Shown here piece after piece: positions 60,874-64,000 of a DNA stretch of 64,000 nt. Position numbers and translations under genes: made by a program. This DNA comes from Euwallacea fornicatus (Eukaryota > Arthropoda > Insecta > Coleoptera > Curculionidae): positions 868,001 to 932,000 of the forward strand of contig NW_027096011.1 in the NCBI RefSeq assembly GCF_040115645.1, written 5' to 3'. The notes below the pieces were generated by a model. It was not told where the DNA came from. It saw nothing but the letters and a program-made list of their open reading frames with translations, and did not search any database. The stretch's first letter is position 1. Every line of letters begins with the position of its first letter.

Positions 60874-61487
60874 TACTATTTATCCTGGAAACTCTTCAAG
60901 ATGAAATTATGATGTGTCGTGTCACCTTAAAGATCTCGTCGAACTGATTAATTTGAATCTTTGATTAAGAAGTTTGGAGTTGATTTGGTGAAGTTATCGA
61001 GTCTCAACGTTGGAAAAGTCGCAAAAGTTGCGCATTTGAGCACATACAGTACTATTTATCGTGGAAACTCTTCAAGATGCAATTAGGATGTGTCCTGTCA
61101 CTTTAAAGATCTCGTCGAGCTGATTAATTTGAATCTGCGATTAAGAAGTTTGGAGTTGATTTGGTGAAGTTATTGAGTCTCAAAGTTGGGAAAGTCGCAA
61201 AAGTTGCGCATTTGAGCACATACAGTACTATTTCTCGTGGAAACTCTTCAAGATGCAATTAGGATGTGTCCTGTCACTTTAAAGATCTCGTCGAGCTGAT
61301 TAATTTGAATCTGCGATTAAGAAGTTTGGAGTTGATTTGGTGAAGTTATTGAGTCTCAAAGTTGGAAAAGTCGCAAAAGTTGCGCATTTGAGCACATACA
61401 GTACTATTTATCGTGGAAACTCTACAAGATGCAATTAGGATGTGTCGTGTCACCTTAAAGATCTCGTCGAGCTGATTAATTTGAATC
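60874..61487 (+). repeat. 4-monomer (704 bp) local tandem duplication, copy 2
   Basis: Partner of 60170-60783. It ends where this copy has CTTCGGTTAAG and the other has CTTTGATTAAG. Confidence 0.85.
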
Positions 61488-62820
61488 TTCGGTTAAGAAG
61501 TTTGGAGTTGATTTGGTGAAGTTATTGAGTCTCAAAGTTGGAAAAGTCACAAAAGTTGCGCATTTGAGCACATACAGTACTATTTATCGTGGAAACTCTA
61601 CAAGATGCAATTATGATGTGTCCTGTCACTTTAAAGATCTCGTCGAGCTGATTAATTTGAATCTGCGATTAAGAAGTTTGGAGTTGATTTGGTGAAGTTA
61701 TCGAGTCTCAATGTTGGAAAAGTCGCAGAGGTTGCGTATTTGAGCACATGCAGTACTATTTATCCTGTAAACTCTTCAAGATGCAATTAGCATGTGTCAT
61801 GTCACTTTAAAGATCTCGTCGAGCTGATTAATTTGAATCTGCGATTAAGAAGTTTGGAGTTGATTTGGTGAAGTTATCGAGTCTCAAAGTTGGAAAAGTC
61901 GCAAAAGTTGCGTATTTGAGCACATACTGTACTATTTGTCCTGGAAACTCTTCAAGATGCAATTATGATGTGTCCTGTCACTTTAAAGATCTCGTCGAGC
62001 TGATTAATTTGAATCTTCGGTTAAGAAGTTTGGAGTTGATTTGGTGAAGTTTTCGAGTCTCAAAGTTCGAAAAGTCGCAAAAGTTGCGTATTTGAGCACA
62101 TGCAGTACTATTTATCGTGGAAACTCTTCAAGATGCAATTATGATGTGTCGTGTCACCTTAAAGATCTCGTCGAGCTGATTAATTTGAATCTGCGATTAA
62201 GAAGTTTGGAGTTGATTTGATGAAGTTATCGAGTCTCAAATTTGGAAAAGTCGCAAAAGTTGCATGGTTAAGCACATAGACTACTATTTATCCTGGAAAC
62301 TCTTCAAGATGCAATTAGCATGTGTCATGTCACTTTAAAGATCTCGTCGAGCTGATTAATTTGAATCTTTGTTTAAGAAGTTTGGAGTTGATTTGGTGAA
62401 GTTATCGAGTCTCAAAGTTGGAAAAGTCGCAAAAGTTGCGTGTTTAAGCACATAGACTACTATTTATCCTGGAAACTCTTCAAGATGCAATTAGCATGTG
62501 TCATGTCACTTTAAAGATCTCGTCGAGCTGATTAATTTGAATCTTTGTTGAAGAAGTTTGTAGTTGATTTGGTGAAGTTATCGAGTCTCAAAGTTGGAAA
62601 AGTCGCAAAAGTTGTGTATTTGAGCACATACAGTACTATTTATCGTGGAAACTCTACAAGATGCAATTAGGATGTGTCATGTCACTTTAAAGTTCTCGTC
62701 GAGCTGAATAATTTGAATCTTTGTTTAAGAAGTTTGGAGTTGATTTGGTGAAGTTATCGAGTCTCAAAGTTGTAAAAATCGCAAAAGTTGCGTATTTGAG
62801 CACATAGACTACTATTTATC

Positions 62821-63172
62821 CTGGAAACTCTTCAAGATGCAATTAGGATGTGTCATGTCACCTTAAAGATCTCGTCGAGCTGATTAATTTGGATCTTCGA
62901 TTAAGAAATTTCGAGTTTGTTTGGTGAAGTTTTTGAATCTCAAAGTTGGAAAAGTCTCAAAAGTTACGTGGTTAAGCACATAAAGTACTATTTATCGTGG
63001 AAACTCTTCAAGATGCAATTAGGATGTGTCATGTCACCTTCAAAATCTCGTCGAGCTGAATAATTTGAATCTTTGATTAAGAAGTTTGGAGTTGATTTGG
63101 TGAAGTTTTCGAGTCTCAAAGTTGGAAAAGTCGCAAAAGTTGCGTATTTGAGCACATAGACTACTATTTATC
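62821..63172 (+). repeat. C-type monomer followed by a full 176-bp monomer, copy 14
   Basis: Lies 2992 bp (17 monomers, no deletion) from copy 13. The follower has the full CCTTCAAAATCTCG and TTTTCGAGTCTC instead of ATCGGGTCTC, so this copy has the least of the cassette signature. Confidence 0.9.
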
Positions 63173-64000
63173 CTGGAAACTCTTCAAGATGCAATTAGCA
63201 TGTGTCATGTCACTTTAAAGATCTCGTCGAGCTGATTAATTTGAATCTGCGATTAAGAAGTTTGGAGTTGATTTGGTGAAGTTTTCGAGTCTCAAAGTTG
63301 GAAAAGTCGCAAAAGTTGCGTATTTGAGCACATGCAGTACTATTTATCCTGTAAACTCTTCAAGATGCAATTAGCATGTGTCATGTCACTTTAAAGATCT
63401 CGTCGAACTGATTAATTTGAATCTTTGTTTAAGAAGTTTGGAGTTGATTTGGTGAAGTTATCGAGTCTCAAAGTTGGAAAAGTCGCAAAAGTTGCGTGTT
63501 TAAGCACATAGACTACTGTTTATCCTGGAAACTCTTCAAGATGCAATTATGATGTGTCCTGTCACTTTAAAGATCTCGTCGAGCTGATTAAGTTGAATCT
63601 GCGATTAAGAAGTTTGGAGTTGATTTGGTGAAGTTATTGAGTCTCAAAATTGGAAAAGTCGCAAAAGTTGCGTATTTGAGCACATACAGTACTATTTATC
63701 GTGGAAACTCTTCAAGATGCAATTAGGATGTGTCCTGTCACTTTAGAGATCTCGTCGAACTGATTAATTTGAATCTTTGTTTAAGAAGTTTGGAGTTGAT
63801 TTGGTGAAGTTATCGAGTCTCAAAGTTGGAAAAGTCGCAAAAGTTGCGTGTTTAAGCACATAGACTACTGTTTATCCTGGAAACTCTTCAAGATGCAATT
63901 ATGATGTGTCCTGTCACCTTAAAGATCTCGTCGAGCTGATTAACTTGAATCTGCGATTAAGAAGTTTGGAGTTGATTTGGTGAAGTTATCGAGTCTCAAA

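Larger units (their letters stand above)
1..64000 (+). repeat. Tandem satellite array, 176-bp monomer, about 363.7 copies
   Basis: The GTGGAAACTC-type start recurs every 176 bases from position 1. The start at 63701 is exactly 362 periods downstream once twelve 1-bp deletions are allowed for (362 x 176 - 12 = 63700). Every monomer I read is in the same orientation, and nothing but this repeat is present. A representative unit has 64 G or C bases of 176 (36%). Neighbouring monomers differ by scattered substitutions at a limited set of positions, while longer blocks kilobases apart are often identical. Units of about 150-180 bp in pure arrays are typical of plant and animal centromeric satellites, for example human alpha satellite and Arabidopsis CEN178. 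Centromere function here is inference; a non-centromeric heterochromatic knob or a sex-chromosome array would look the same. The strand is arbitrary. Confidence 0.98.
58441..64000 (+). repeat. Section 10: right end, more private variants and short-period duplications
   Basis: Monomers from 58441 to 59000 carry changes seen nowhere else or rarely: GATTTTGTGAAG at about 58518, GTCGCTGAGGTTGCG at about 58554, AGGATATATCATG at about 58620, GATTTGATGAAG at about 58694 and CATGTAACC at about 58807. Later come CACATGCAGTAC (61745, 62098, 63329), ATCCTGTAAACTC (about 61766, 63347) and AAAGTTCGAAAAG (about 62062). The 175-bp monomer is absent. The section is less homogenised than sections 3, 6 and 8. 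The window ends in the middle of a monomer that starts at 63877. Confidence 0.8.

Noticed and set aside
49699..62047. Eight open reading frames of 60-68 codons as small genes
   Set aside because: All are the same stretch of satellite monomer with a substituted stop codon. They have no promoter, no family resemblance that I recognise, and no conservation beyond that of the repeat itself.
1..64000. CRISPR array
   Set aside because: The whole 176-bp unit repeats with no unique spacers between short repeats. The unit is far too long, and no cas-like gene is present.
1..64000. Telomeric or subtelomeric repeats
   Set aside because: No runs of TTTAGGG, TTAGGG or TTAGG type units are seen on either strand.
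1..64000. Known Brassicaceae 176-178-bp centromere satellite (CentBr / CEN178)
   Set aside because: The period is the same, but I see no HindIII site (AAGCTT) and none of the stretches I remember from those families. Equal length alone is not homology. A BLAST of the consensus would settle it.
1..64000. Retrotransposon or DNA transposon insertions
   Set aside because: The 176-bp phase runs unbroken across the entire window apart from 1-bp steps, leaving no room for an insertion.

Overview
The whole 64 kb window is one uninterrupted tandem array of a satellite DNA with a 176-bp unit. I count 363 consecutive complete monomers plus 124 bp of the next one. All are in the same orientation, and the only length change I found is a 1-bp deletion in 12 monomers. 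I see no gene, RNA gene, transposon, unique sequence, inversion or foreign spacer. A representative monomer is about 36% GC. A pure, head-to-tail, nucleosome-sized satellite with layered higher-order repeats points to a eukaryotic chromosome, most likely a centromeric or other heterochromatic block. A plant is my first guess, but I cannot place the species. The monomer does not look like the Arabidopsis or Brassica centromere satellites as I remember them.

Monomers are built from a small set of alternative base states at fixed positions. These are mainly monomer positions 25-26, 35, 76-80, 111-114, 124-125, 136-137, 149-155 and 162-166, counting from the GTGGAAACTC start. The same states recur in new combinations, so the array reads as a mosaic of shared haplotypes, as expected from unequal exchange and gene conversion. 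Short dyads recur in each unit: CTCGTCGAG, GAGTCTC, CGCAAAAGTTGCG and AGTACT.

Layout by local dialect and higher-order repeat: (1) 1-14217, a left dialect with 24-, 36- and 48-monomer spaced duplications; (2) 14218-18327, transitional; (3) 18328-30451, a 22-monomer (3871 bp) higher-order repeat made of modules P (1055 bp) and Q (2816 bp) in the order P-Q-P-P-Q-P-Q'; (4) 30452-34568, a second version of section 2; (5) 34569-39657, left-dialect sequence reappearing 26.6 kb away, itself duplicated; (6) 39658-44555, a 15-monomer (2640 bp) repeat with a 2258-bp match I could not find a difference in; (7) 44556-47700, a third version of section 2; (8) 47701-53619, a 16-monomer (2815 bp) tandem duplication with one visible difference; (9) 53620-58440, a scrambled continuation of section 8; (10) 58441-64000, more private variants and short local duplications.

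A strongly diverged monomer type (called C here) occurs 14 times, never before 16.9 kb. In the first 12 copies it is immediately followed by a 175-bp monomer, so the pair moves as a 351-bp cassette. The last two copies are followed by a full 176-bp monomer. All alignments here were made by eye from matched offsets and diagnostic variants. No alignment program or database was used.
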